A stretch of 64,000 bases of DNA, taken from assembly GCF_018847975.1 (NCBI RefSeq), contig NZ_CP072597.1:992001-1056000 (forward strand), read 5' to 3'. A model generated the notes under the pieces. That model saw nothing but the letters and a program-made list of their open reading frames with translations. It was not told the origin of the DNA and did not search any database. Below are positions 56,911 to 64,000 of the stretch, piece after piece. The first letter of the stretch is position 1; every line of letters starts with the position of its first letter. A program made the position numbers and the translations under genes. The stretch comes from Lysobacter sp. K5869. GTDB taxonomy: Bacteria; Pseudomonadota; Gammaproteobacteria; Xanthomonadales; Xanthomonadaceae.

Positions 56911-58022
56911 TGGACAACGCCACCGTCGGAAAACATCCCTGCCCGGAGTGCGGCGGGGATTTGCAATGGAATGCGTCCAAGCAGGCGCTGGCCTGCCCGT
57001 ACTGCGGCACCGTGGTGCCGTGGTCGCCGGCGCAGGAAGCGCAGGGCCTGCAAGTGGTGCAGGAACTGGATCTGGCGCGCGCGCTGTCCGAACACCCCAG
57101 CGACCAGCGCGGCTACGCCGGCGACGGCGCGCCGCGCGAGGTGCAATGCCAAAGCTGCAAGGCGATTTCGGTGTTCGTCGACGGCAAGGTCGCGCAGCGC
57201 TGCGAGTTCTGCGGTTCGCCGTCGATCATCGACCATCAATCGCTGGGCGACGCGATCACCCCGCAAAGCCTGCTGCCGTTCAAGATCAGCGACGGCCAAG
57301 TGCGCGACGCGATCCGCAAGTGGTACGGCACCCGCTGGTTCGCGCCGAACCGGCTCAAGCGCGCAGCGCTGACCGACACGCTCAAGGGCGTGTACCTGCC
57401 GTACTGGACCTTCGACGCGCACGTCGCCGCGCGCTGGACCGCCGAGGCCGGCTACTACTACTACGACACCGAGAGCTACACCGAGAACGGCGAGCGCAAG
57501 ACCCGCGAAGTGCGCAAGGTGCGCTGGGAATCGGCCTCGGGCTCGCTGCGGCATTTCTTCGACGACGAGCTGGTGCCCGGCACGGTCGGCGTGCATTCCG
57601 ATCTGCTCGACAAGATCGGCCGCTTTCCGACCACCACCGACCTCAAGCCGTATTCGCCCGAGTTCGTGCGCGGCTGGGTGGTGGAGCGCTATCAGGTCGA
57701 TCTGCGCCAAGCCGCGCAGATCGGGCAGGCGCAGATGCAAGACCAGACCCGCAGCCTGTGCTCGGCCGAGGTGCCCGGCGACACCCAGCGCAACCTGCAG
57801 GTCGACGCCGATTTCAGCGGCCGCACCTTCAAGCACGTGCTGGTGCCGGTGTGGCTGGTCAGCTACACCTACGGCTCGCGCAGCTTCCAGGTGCTGGCCA
57901 ACGGCTACACCGGCGCGCTGGCCGGCGAGCGGCCCTACAGCTGGGTCAAGATCTTCTTCGCCGCGCTGGCGGCGGCGATCGCGCTGCTGGTGCTGCTGGC
58001 GGTGTTCGGCGGGAACCGCTGA
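56910..58022 (+). CDS. Zinc-ribbon membrane protein
   Basis: A 370-residue protein. Two zinc ribbons at the N-terminus: CPECGGDLQWN with CPYCGTVVPW (residues ~11-45), and CQSCKAISVF with CEFCGSPSII (residues ~83-105), resembling the ribbons of primosomal/transcription-factor proteins. A ~220-residue middle domain rich in aromatic residues follows (VYLPYWTFDAHVAARWTAEA), and one C-terminal membrane segment (WVKIFFAALAAAIALLVLLAVF). It is coupled to the SPFH gene, and this pair occurs together in several bacteria by recollection; the function is unknown. Confidence 0.85.
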   Translation: MDNATVGKHPCPECGGDLQWNASKQALACPYCGTVVPWSPAQEAQGLQVVQELDLARALSEHPSDQRGYAGDGAPREVQCQSCKAISVFVDGKVAQRCEFCGSPSIIDHQSLGDAITPQSLLPFKISDGQVRDAIRKWYGTRWFAPNRLKRAALTDTLKGVYLPYWTFDAHVAARWTAEAGYYYYDTESYTENGERKTREVRKVRWESASGSLRHFFDDELVPGTVGVHSDLLDKIGRFPTTTDLKPYSPEFVRGWVVERYQVDLRQAAQIGQAQMQDQTRSLCSAEVPGDTQRNLQVDADFSGRTFKHVLVPVWLVSYTYGSRSFQVLANGYTGALAGERPYSWVKIFFAALAAAIALLVLLAVFGGNR

Positions 58023-58023
58023 G

Positions 58024-58195
58024 TTATCCACAAGGGCGGTTTATCCACAGCCCCGGCCGCGCCGGGGCTCGTGGCGGCCGCGGGCAGGTCCGGCTTGTGG
58101 ATAAGCCGGTTGTGGATAAGCCACATGGCCTGTATCGCCTTGTCCGGCATAGTTTTCCGGGTTCTTATCCGGCGGCTATACCCTGCTTATCCACA
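58024..58195. promoter_or_regulatory. Cluster of five perfect DnaA boxes
   Basis: TTATCCACA occurs on the plus strand at 58024-58032, 58041-58049 and 58187-58195, and its complement TGTGGATAA at 58096-58104 and 58111-58119. Each matches the E. coli R1-type consensus exactly. A GC hairpin (58049-58069) lies between boxes 2 and 3. A moderately AT-rich stretch (58209-58241) follows. Possible DnaA titration site, DnaA-regulated promoter of the MFS gene, or a replication-related element; the main origin is more likely beyond the right edge. Confidence 0.85.
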
Positions 58196-58212
58196 ACTCT
58201 CAGCGCCGCTAT

Positions 58213-58231
58213 ATTTGACTTACAGTCAAAT
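58213..58231. promoter_or_regulatory. Palindromic operator candidate upstream of MFS gene
   Basis: Perfect inverted repeat with arms ATTTGACT and AGTCAAAT around TAC, 78 bp before the MFS start. Its type suits a TetR-, MarR- or HxlR-like repressor; no regulator gene is adjacent. The TTGACT in the left arm could also serve as a -35 box. Confidence 0.6.
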
Positions 58232-58308
58232 GTAATTCGGTAGAAACCCCGTTTTTCGGCAAAGGCCGGGCGCCGACACTGCGCATCCCGAATCGCTCGA
58301 TTCCCCGG

Positions 58309-59520
58309 ATGCCCGCCATGCCCCTCGCTCTGTTGGCCCTGACCCTCGGCGCCTTCGCCATCGGCACCACCGAGTTCGTCATCGTCGGCCTGATCCCCAC
58401 CCTCGCCGCCGACCTCGGCGTCGACCTGCCCTCGGCCGGCCTGCTGGTCAGCCTGTACGCGCTGGCCGTCGCCATCGGCGCGCCGCTGCTGACCGCGCTG
58501 ACCGGCCGGGTGCCGCGCAAGGCGCTGCTGGTCGGGCTGATGGCCTTGTTCACCGCCGGCAACGTGGTCGCCTGGCTCGCGCCCGGCTACGCCACGCTGA
58601 TCGTCGCGCGCGTGCTCACCGGTCTCGCCCACGGCGTGTTCTTCTCGGTCGGTTCGATCATCGCCACCAGTCTGGTGCCGAAGGAAAAAGCCGCCAGCGC
58701 CATCGCCACGATGTTCAGCGGCATGACCGTCGCCTTCGTCACCGGCATCCCGCTGGGCACCTTCCTCGGCCAGCACTTCGGCTGGCGCGCGACCTTCCTC
58801 GCGGTCGCCGCGTTCGGTTTGATCGCGCTGATCGGCAGCGCGCTGTTCGTGCCCAAGCGCATCGCCCACAGCGCGCCCGCGCCGCTGCGCCAGCAAGCCG
58901 CGCTGCTGCTGCAACCGCGCCTGCTGCTGGTCTACGCGATGACCGCGGTCGGCTACGGCGGCTCGCTGATCGCCTTCACTTTCCTCGCGCCGATCCTGCA
59001 GGACATCGCCGGCTTCGGCCCGAACATGGTCGGCGCGGTGTTGCTCGCCTACGGCGTGTCGGTCGCGGTCGGCAACGTCTGGGGCGGCCGCCTCGCCGAC
59101 CGCCACGGCCCGGTCAAAGCGCTCAAGACCATCTTCGCCCTGCTCGCCGTCGTGCTGCTGGCGCTGACCTTCACCGCGCACCACCCGTGGCTGGTGGTAT
59201 TGACCGCCTTGGCCTGGGGCGCCGTCGCATTCGGCAACGTGCCCGGCCTCCAGGTGTACGTGGTCAAGCAGGCGCAGCGTTACGCGCCGCAAGCGGTCGA
59301 TACCGCGGCCGGCTTCAACATCGCCGCGTTCAACCTCGGCGTCGCCGGCGGCGCCTGGGCCGGCGGCCAGGTCGTGGCTCATCTCGGCTTGGCGCACACG
59401 CCGTGGATCGCCGCGCTGGTGGTGTTCGCCGCGTTCGGTTTGACCGCGCTGAGCGGCCGTCTGGATCGCCGCGACGGCATCGCCGACCGCGCCGACGGCC
59501 TCGCGGTCGCCGCGCACTGA
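58309..59520 (+). CDS. MFS drug/sugar efflux transporter, DHA1-like
   Basis: A 403-residue major facilitator with 12 predicted helices. It opens [20 protein letters not shown] and has the motif-A-like loop [17 protein letters not shown] and the motif-C-like [16 protein letters not shown], resembling the AraJ/YdhP-type DHA1 efflux proteins. Substrate unknown. It probably shares a transcript with dkgB, which starts 46 bp later. The control region holds a DnaA-box cluster and a palindrome. Confidence 0.9.
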   Translation: MPAMPLALLALTLGAFAIGTTEFVIVGLIPTLAADLGVDLPSAGLLVSLYALAVAIGAPLLTALTGRVPRKALLVGLMALFTAGNVVAWLAPGYATLIVARVLTGLAHGVFFSVGSIIATSLVPKEKAASAIATMFSGMTVAFVTGIPLGTFLGQHFGWRATFLAVAAFGLIALIGSALFVPKRIAHSAPAPLRQQAALLLQPRLLLVYAMTAVGYGGSLIAFTFLAPILQDIAGFGPNMVGAVLLAYGVSVAVGNVWGGRLADRHGPVKALKTIFALLAVVLLALTFTAHHPWLVVLTALAWGAVAFGNVPGLQVYVVKQAQRYAPQAVDTAAGFNIAAFNLGVAGGAWAGGQVVAHLGLAHTPWIAALVVFAAFGLTALSGRLDRRDGIADRADGLAVAAH

Positions 59521-59566
59521 TTCGCCACTGTTACTTCCTTCCCTCGTGTTGTCTGGAGATATCCCC

Positions 59567-60370
59567 ATGAACGTTCCCGCTTTCGGCCTCGGCACTTTCC
59601 GCCTCAAGGGCCAAACCGTCGTCGATTCGGTGCGCACCGGCCTCGAGCTCGGCTACCGCGCCGTCGACACCGCGCAGATCTACGGCAACGAAGCCGAGGT
59701 CGGCCAAGCCGTCGCCGACAGCGGCGTGGCCCGCGATCAAGTGTTCCTCACCACCAAGATCTGGATCGACAACCTCTCGCGCGAACGCTTGATCCCGAGC
59801 CTGCGCGAGAGCCTGTCCAAGCTGCGCACCGATTACGTCGATCTGACCTTGATCCATTGGCCTTCGCCGAACGACGCGGTGCCGGTGGACGAATTCATGA
59901 GTGCGTTGCTGCAAGCCAAGCGCGAAGGCCTGACCCGCGCGATCGGCGTGTCCAACTTCAACATCGAGCTGATGCGGCGCGCGATCGCCGCGGTCGGCGC
60001 CGATCAGATCGCCACCAATCAGGTGGAGCTGCATCCGTACTTGCAGAACCGCACGCTCGCGCAGTTCGCGCGCGAAGCGGGCATCGGGCTGACCTCGTAC
60101 ATGACGCTGGCTTACGGCAAGGTGCTGAGCGATCCGACGCTGGCGGCGATCGCGGCGAAGCATCGCGCGACGCCGGCGCAGGTGGCCTTGGCCTGGGCGA
60201 TGCAGTCGGGGTATGCGGTGATTCCGTCTTCGACCAAGCGCGAGAATTTGGCCGGCAATTTGCTGGCGGTTTCGCTGCGGTTGGACGACGAGGACATGCA
60301 GCGCATCGTCGGGTTGGATCGCGGCGAGCGGTTGACCGATCCGCAGGGGTTGGCGCCGGTTTGGGATTGA
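59567..60370 (+). CDS. dkgB: 2,5-diketo-D-gluconate reductase B-type aldo/keto reductase
   Basis: A 267-residue AKR. It follows E. coli DkgB closely in pattern: [29 protein letters not shown] (Asp, Tyr), [11 protein letters not shown] (Lys), [11 protein letters not shown] (His), [13 protein letters not shown] and a QGLAPVWD end. It reduces 2,5-diketogluconate, methylglyoxal and related carbonyls with NADPH. GGAGATA precedes the ATG. Co-transcription with the MFS exporter suggests handling of a toxic or sugar-derived carbonyl, which is inference. Third AKR in the window, most distant from the other two. Confidence 0.93.
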   Translation: MNVPAFGLGTFRLKGQTVVDSVRTGLELGYRAVDTAQIYGNEAEVGQAVADSGVARDQVFLTTKIWIDNLSRERLIPSLRESLSKLRTDYVDLTLIHWPSPNDAVPVDEFMSALLQAKREGLTRAIGVSNFNIELMRRAIAAVGADQIATNQVELHPYLQNRTLAQFAREAGIGLTSYMTLAYGKVLSDPTLAAIAAKHRATPAQVALAWAMQSGYAVIPSSTKRENLAGNLLAVSLRLDDEDMQRIVGLDRGERLTDPQGLAPVWD

Positions 60371-60386
60371 TGCGGCGGCGTTGAAT

Positions 60387-60528
60387 TGTCGCGGTCGCGG
60401 CTTGCGCCGCTCCTACAGGTCGATCGCGGAGTTCCTCGCGATCTTGGCGTCGTCGCAACGCAGCGACGGTAGGAGCGGCGCGAGCCGCGACCGCCCTCCC
60501 ACCCGCTCGCCCCGCAAGCTTATCCACA
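60387..60528. repeat. Inverted REP pair and one DnaA box
   Basis: CGCGGTCGCGGCTTGCGCCG (from 60390) faces GGTAGGAGCGGCGCGAGCC (from 60469). A lone perfect DnaA box TTATCCACA lies at 60520-60528, just before the old yellow enzyme gene. Confidence 0.82.
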
Positions 60529-60608
60529 GAACACAGCATCGACGCGATCCGGCCTGCGCCCCATCGCCGCCGCCCCCACGTCATCCCCAACTCCCGCGAG
60601 ATCCCCCC

Positions 60609-61709
60609 ATGCTGTTCACGCCCTACCGCCTCAGCGGCCTCGACCTGCCCAACCGCATCGTCATGCCGCCGATGACCCGCTCGCGCGCCGGCCGCGGCGA
60701 CGTCGCCACCGAACTGATGGCGCAGTACTACGCCCAGCGCGCCAGCGCCGGCCTGATCGTCAGCGAAGGCACGCAAATCAGCCGCCAAGGCCAGGGCTAC
60801 GCCTGGACGCCCGGCCTCTACACCCTCGAACAAATCGCCGGCTGGCGCCGCGTCACCGAGGCCGTGCACGCCGCGGGCGGCCGCATCTTCGCCCAGCTGT
60901 GGCATGTCGGCCGCGTCTCGCACGTCGCCTTGCAGGAAAACGGCGCCGCGCCGGTGTCGTCGTCGGCGCTGGTCGCCGAAGGCGTCAAGGTCTTCGTCGA
61001 TACCGAAGGCCGCGGCCCCGAGGCCGGCGTCGGCGAAATGGTCCAGCACTCCGCGCCGCGCGCGCTGCGCGCCGACGAGATTCCCGCCATCGTCGCCGAC
61101 TACGCCCAAGCCGCGCGCAACGCCGTCGCCGCCGGGTTCGACGGCATCGAACTGCACGGCGCCAACGGTTACCTCATCAATCAGTTCATCGATTCGCAAG
61201 CCAACGCGCGCGACGACGAATACGGCGGCTCGCTGCCGAACCGGTTGCGCTTCCTGCGCGAAGTCGCGCAAGCGGTCAGCGACGCCATCGGCGCCGAACG
61301 CGTCGGCGTGCGTCTGGCGCCGCTGACCACGATGCAAGGCGCGGTCGACGACACGCCGCAGGCGACTTATCTGGCCGCGGCGAAGCTGCTCGACGAGATC
61401 GGCGTCGCCTACCTGCACATCGCCGAAGCCGATTGGGACGACGCGCCCGGCATGCCCGACGCGTTCCGCGAAGCGCTGCGCATGATCTATCGCGGCACCC
61501 TGATTTATTCGGGCAAGTACACCAAGGCGCGGGCCGAGGAGGCATTGGCGAAGGGCTGGGCCGATTTGATCGGCTTCGGCCGGCCGTTCATCGCCAACCC
61601 CGATCTGCCGCATCGGCTGCAGCACGATGTGCCGTTGAACGACGGCGATCGCTCGCGGTATTTCGGTGGCGGTGCGCAGGGGTATACCGACTACCCGCGC
61701 GCGGCGTGA
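60609..61709 (+). CDS. nemA: Old yellow enzyme (N-ethylmaleimide reductase type)
   Basis: A 366-residue FMN-dependent ene-reductase. Conserved features: LPNRIVMPPMTRSRA (FMN), AQLWHVGRVSH, FDGIELHGANGYLINQF with the His-x-x-Asn substrate pair, DEYGGSLPNRLRF, and the C-terminal IGFGRPFIANPDLPHRL ending YTDYPRAA. It reduces activated C=C and nitro compounds using NADPH. E. coli NemA has His-x-x-His; the His/Asn pair here is as in yeast OYE1. In E. coli nemA is induced by electrophiles through NemR; no nemR is present. Confidence 0.93.
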   Translation: MLFTPYRLSGLDLPNRIVMPPMTRSRAGRGDVATELMAQYYAQRASAGLIVSEGTQISRQGQGYAWTPGLYTLEQIAGWRRVTEAVHAAGGRIFAQLWHVGRVSHVALQENGAAPVSSSALVAEGVKVFVDTEGRGPEAGVGEMVQHSAPRALRADEIPAIVADYAQAARNAVAAGFDGIELHGANGYLINQFIDSQANARDDEYGGSLPNRLRFLREVAQAVSDAIGAERVGVRLAPLTTMQGAVDDTPQATYLAAAKLLDEIGVAYLHIAEADWDDAPGMPDAFREALRMIYRGTLIYSGKYTKARAEEALAKGWADLIGFGRPFIANPDLPHRLQHDVPLNDGDRSRYFGGGAQGYTDYPRAA

Positions 61710-61712
61710 TGG

Positions 61713-61915
61713 GTGTAGGAGCGGCGTGAGCCGCGACCTCGGCATCGCGCTTGCGTCGTTGCCGAAGTCTCGCGGTCGCGACTTGCGTCGCTCCTACAGG
61801 TAGCTAGGTCGCTGCAACGCAGCGGCTGTAGGAGCGACGCGAGTCGCGACCGCGATACCACGCTTACGACGTAACCTTGAAGGATCGATCGCGGCTCACG
61901 CCGCTCCTACAGGCG
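61713..61915. repeat. REP cluster
   Basis: Four REP-like sequences of alternating orientation (about 61715-61738, 61771-61800, 61828-61855 and 61885-61912) fill the 229-bp gap between the convergent nemA and mnmE genes. Confidence 0.82.
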
Positions 61916-61938
61916 ACATCGTCGCGACATCGGCCGCG

Positions 61939-63309
61939 TCACTTCCCGATGCAAAAACTCGAAAAGATATGCCCCAGCAAATCGTCGGCGCGCACGCGCC
62001 CGGTGATTTCACCCAGCGCATCGTGCGCCTGCCGCAACGCCTCGGCGGCCAGATCCAGCATTTCATAATCGAGCTGCGCCCGCGCCTCGCTCAATTCTGC
62101 ATCCGCGCGCCGCAACGCATCGACGTGCCGCGCGCGCGCCGTGAACGCGCCTTCGCCCGCATCCGCCGCATCGCCCTGCGCCAGCGCGCGCAAACGCGCG
62201 TGCATGAGCTGCAAGCCCGCGCCCGTGTGCGCGGATACGAACACGCGATCTTCGCCGCCGACGTCCGCCGGGCCCGGCGAGTCGTGATCGGATTCGAGCA
62301 AGTCGATCTTGTTGTAGACGAACAACCGCGCCGGCACCGCTTCGATCGCATCGGCGACCGCGGCGAGGCCGCCGTGCGGATTGCGCGCGTCGAGCACGAC
62401 GATGGCCAGATCGGCGCGGTCGAGTTCGCCGCGCGCGCGGCGCATGCCTTCGCGCTCGATCGCGTCGCCGCCGTCGCGCAGGCCGGCGGTGTCGACCAAG
62501 GTCAGTTCGACGCCGTCGAGTTTGATGGTCTCGTGCAGTAGATCGCGGGTGGTGCCCGCGATGTCGGTGACGATGGCGCGTTCGCTGCCGGCCAAGGCGT
62601 TCAGCAACGAACTCTTGCCCGCGTTGGGCGGGCCGACGATCACCGCGTGCAATCCGTCGCGCAGGCGGCGGCCGCGTTCGGCCGCGGCCAGCAGCGCTTG
62701 CAAGGCTTGCGCGGTGTCGCTCAAGCGCGCGCGCAACGCGGCGCCGCCGAGCGTGTCGATGGGTTCGTCGGCGAAATCGATCGCGGCTTCGATGTGCACG
62801 CGCACCGCGAGCAAGTCGCCGGCCAGCGCGTCGACCCTGCGCGAGAACTCGCCGTCGAGCGCGCGCCGCGCCGCCCGCGCCGCGCGCGCATCGGCGGCGG
62901 CGATCAGATCGGCGACGGCTTCGGCTTGAGCGAGATCGAGCCGGCCTTCGAGAAACGCGCGTTCGCTGAACTCGCCCGGCCGCGCGCGGCGCGCGCCGAG
63001 CGCGCAGGCGCGCGCGAGCAGTTCTTCCAGCAACGCCGGGCCGCCGTGCGCCTGCAACTCGGCCACGTCTTCGCCGGTGTAGCTGGCCGGCGCGGCGAAG
63101 TAGAGCGCGATGCCGTCGTCGAGCGTTTCGCCGTCGGCGTCGCGGAAGCGCACGTAATGGGCATGGCGCGGCTGCAGTTCGCGGCCGGTCATCGCCTGCG
63201 CGATCCCGCGCGCGTGGCGGCCGGACAAACGCACGATGCCGACGCCGCCCGCGCCGGGCGCGGTGGCGACGGCGGCGATGGTGTCGCGGGCGGGAGAGGC
63301 GGCGGTCAT
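61939..63309 (-). CDS. mnmE: tRNA uridine-34 modification GTPase MnmE
   Basis: A 456-residue GTPase that with MnmG installs the cmnm5 group on U34 of certain tRNAs. The N-terminal tetrahydrofolate-binding domain is followed by a helical region, the inserted G domain (G1 [10 protein letters not shown]3 DTAGLRD, G4 NKID) and the C-terminal CIGK motif, whose Cys is essential. Formerly trmE/thdF. It is the gene after yidC in this direction, as expected near the replication origin of this family. Confidence 0.97.
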   Translation of the reverse strand: MTAASPARDTIAAVATAPGAGGVGIVRLSGRHARGIAQAMTGRELQPRHAHYVRFRDADGETLDDGIALYFAAPASYTGEDVAELQAHGGPALLEELLARACALGARRARPGEFSERAFLEGRLDLAQAEAVADLIAAADARAARAARRALDGEFSRRVDALAGDLLAVRVHIEAAIDFADEPIDTLGGAALRARLSDTAQALQALLAAAERGRRLRDGLHAVIVGPPNAGKSSLLNALAGSERAIVTDIAGTTRDLLHETIKLDGVELTLVDTAGLRDGGDAIEREGMRRARGELDRADLAIVVLDARNPHGGLAAVADAIEAVPARLFVYNKIDLLESDHDSPGPADVGGEDRVFVSAHTGAGLQLMHARLRALAQGDAADAGEGAFTARARHVDALRRADAELSEARAQLDYEMLDLAAEALRQAHDALGEITGRVRADDLLGHIFSSFCIGK

Positions 63310-63401
63310 GGGCGAATGATAGTGGGTGGCGAGGCTGGGGATAACTCGGGGTGGAGCAGGGAACTGGGGAATGGGATTTCGGACTCGGATCGGACCTAGG
63401 A

Positions 63402-63477
63402 CGAGGAGCGAGGAGCGAGGAGCGAGGAGCGAGGAGCGAGGAGCGAGGAGCGAGGAGCGAGGAGCGAGGAGCGAGGA
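63402..63477. repeat. 7-bp minisatellite
   Basis: About ten and a half tandem copies of CGAGGAG in 76 bp, perfectly repeated, in the intergenic region upstream of mnmE. Confidence 0.95.
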
Positions 63478-63510
63478 AGAGCCTACAAGCCGCGGCGGCC
63501 GCTACCTACC

Positions 63511-63592
63511 GTCATCTCCGCGAAAGCGGGGATCCAGGGTTTTACCGAGGCACGACGCTGAAGTCTTTGGGTCCCCGCCTGCGGGGGATGAC
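63511..63592. repeat. Short inverted repeat (GTCATCCCCG type)
   Basis: GTCATCTCCGCGAAAGCGGG (from 63511) faces GCCTGCGGGGGATGAC (to 63592). A different repeat family from the REP sequences. The rest of the 467-bp gap upstream of mnmE holds the minisatellite and the yidC terminator. Confidence 0.75.
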
Positions 63593-63714
63593 GACTTGGG
63601 AGTTTCTGCAGCTGTCGTGAGGACCGCGTCGTTGCGTGGAACCGTCAGAACGCCGGCCTGCAGCAACGCGTCCAGCTAACGACCCGCCGACGCGCTCCCC
63701 ACCGACTTATCCCC

Positions 63715-63747
63715 AAAAACACGAAGCCCGCCATACGGCGGGCTTCG
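63715..63747 (-). terminator. Terminator of yidC
   Basis: Reading leftward: 11-bp stem CGAAGCCCGCC/GGCGGGCTTCG with a 4-nt loop and a T-run (AAAAA on the plus strand). It separates yidC from mnmE, so mnmE has its own promoter or relies on read-through. Confidence 0.88.
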
Positions 63748-63776
63748 CTTCGATCCGTTCGCTCAAGAACGAGCGA

Positions 63777-64000
63777 TCAGCTCTTGTCCTTGTCCTTTCC
63801 GCCGCCGCTACCGCCCGCGTTGTCTTCCGCGTAGCGCTTGGTCGTCGCCCACTGCTGCAGCAGACCCAAACCGCCGTTGGCGACTTGGTACAGCACCAGA
63901 CCCGCCGGCAGGAACGCCAGGATCGCGCCGAACATCAGCGGCATGAACTGCATCATCTTCTGCTGCGCCGGGTCCATGCCGGTCATCGGGGTCAGCTTCT
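63777..64000 (-). CDS. yidC: Membrane protein insertase YidC, C-terminal part
   Basis: The last ~74 residues of YidC (Oxa1 family), which inserts proteins into the inner membrane alone or with SecYEG. Visible are the last cytoplasmic loop and helix ([42 protein letters not shown]) and a Gly/Lys/Asp-rich tail (GGKDKDKS). The remainder lies to the right of base 64000. Order yidC then mnmE is that of the conserved rpmH-rnpA-yidC-mnmE cluster. Confidence 0.95.
   Translation of the reverse strand, partial: KLTPMTGMDPAQQKMMQFMPLMFGAILAFLPAGLVLYQVANGGLGLLQQWATTKRYAEDNAGGSGGGKDKDKS

Noticed and set aside
58024..58241. Main chromosomal origin (oriC)
   Set aside because: Five DnaA boxes are present, but dnaA, dnaN and rpmH are not adjacent, and the mnmE/yidC order points to an origin beyond the right edge.
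63351..63679. Open frames encoding repeats such as [13 protein letters not shown]
   Set aside because: They translate the CGAGGAG minisatellite and carry no other signal of coding.

Overview
The window is very GC-rich and looks like the chromosome of a gammaproteobacterium of the family Xanthomonadaceae, most likely Lysobacter or a close relative. This is inferred from three things: the protein repertoire (TonB-dependent receptors, M20 hydrolases, NADP-dependent Icd with AceK, QueF, HrpB, TatD, the MnmE/YidC pair), the dense short inverted REP-like repeats (core GTAGGAGCGGCGCRAGCCGC) in most wide intergenic gaps, and the codon use. No rRNA, tRNA, phage, complete IS element or CRISPR array was seen. 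The right edge carries mnmE followed (reading leftward) by the 3' end of yidC. In this family these genes usually sit beside rnpA-rpmH-dnaA, so the right edge is probably close to the chromosomal origin.

Layout. 1-7 kb: 3' part of a serine hydrolase, a DUF2569-like membrane protein, an amino-acid permease, a LysR regulator divergent from an aldo/keto reductase, a decayed TonB-receptor relic, and three tandem paralogous genes for small secreted six-cysteine proteins. 7-17 kb: two exported M20 amidohydrolases, queF, a LysM protein, a lipoprotein, a divergent pair of SEC-C zinc-motif proteins and several small membrane or zinc proteins. 16.6-26.4 kb: icd, a tightly coupled three-gene operon of unknown function, a two-gene membrane/coiled-coil operon, a DUF4344-type metallopeptidase, and aceK, which controls Icd by phosphorylation. 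26-36 kb: a second LysR, an exported methyltransferase with a low-complexity linker, rluE, a large exported protein with a single c-type heme motif, an EamA transporter, a second aldo/keto reductase and a receiver-histidine kinase. 37-47 kb: hrpB, tatD, a 1047-residue TonB-dependent receptor, and membrane protein and lipoprotein genes. 47.6-54.3 kb: two ABC-2 export systems (YadGH-like and NatAB-like) flanking ferredoxin-NADP reductase and an alpha/beta hydrolase lipoprotein. 54-64 kb: a TonB-domain lipoprotein, an SPFH-HTH fusion coupled to a zinc-ribbon membrane protein, a cluster of five perfect DnaA boxes, an MFS/DkgB operon, an old yellow enzyme, mnmE and the yidC terminus.

Most distinctive signals: (1) a constant 162-bp higher-order REP unit repeated in tandem at three loci; (2) two copies of a ~0.7-kb nested inverted-repeat element in opposite orientation, whose innermost segment has flipped independently; (3) five consensus DnaA boxes in 172 bp upstream of an MFS gene; (4) the three-gene family of secreted six-cysteine proteins; (5) the SPFH protein ending in an excisionase-like HTH; (6) a 17-residue duplication in the LysM protein, identical in amino acids but recoded in 9 of 17 codons. 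Functions of the unknown genes are not asserted beyond what the sequence shows.
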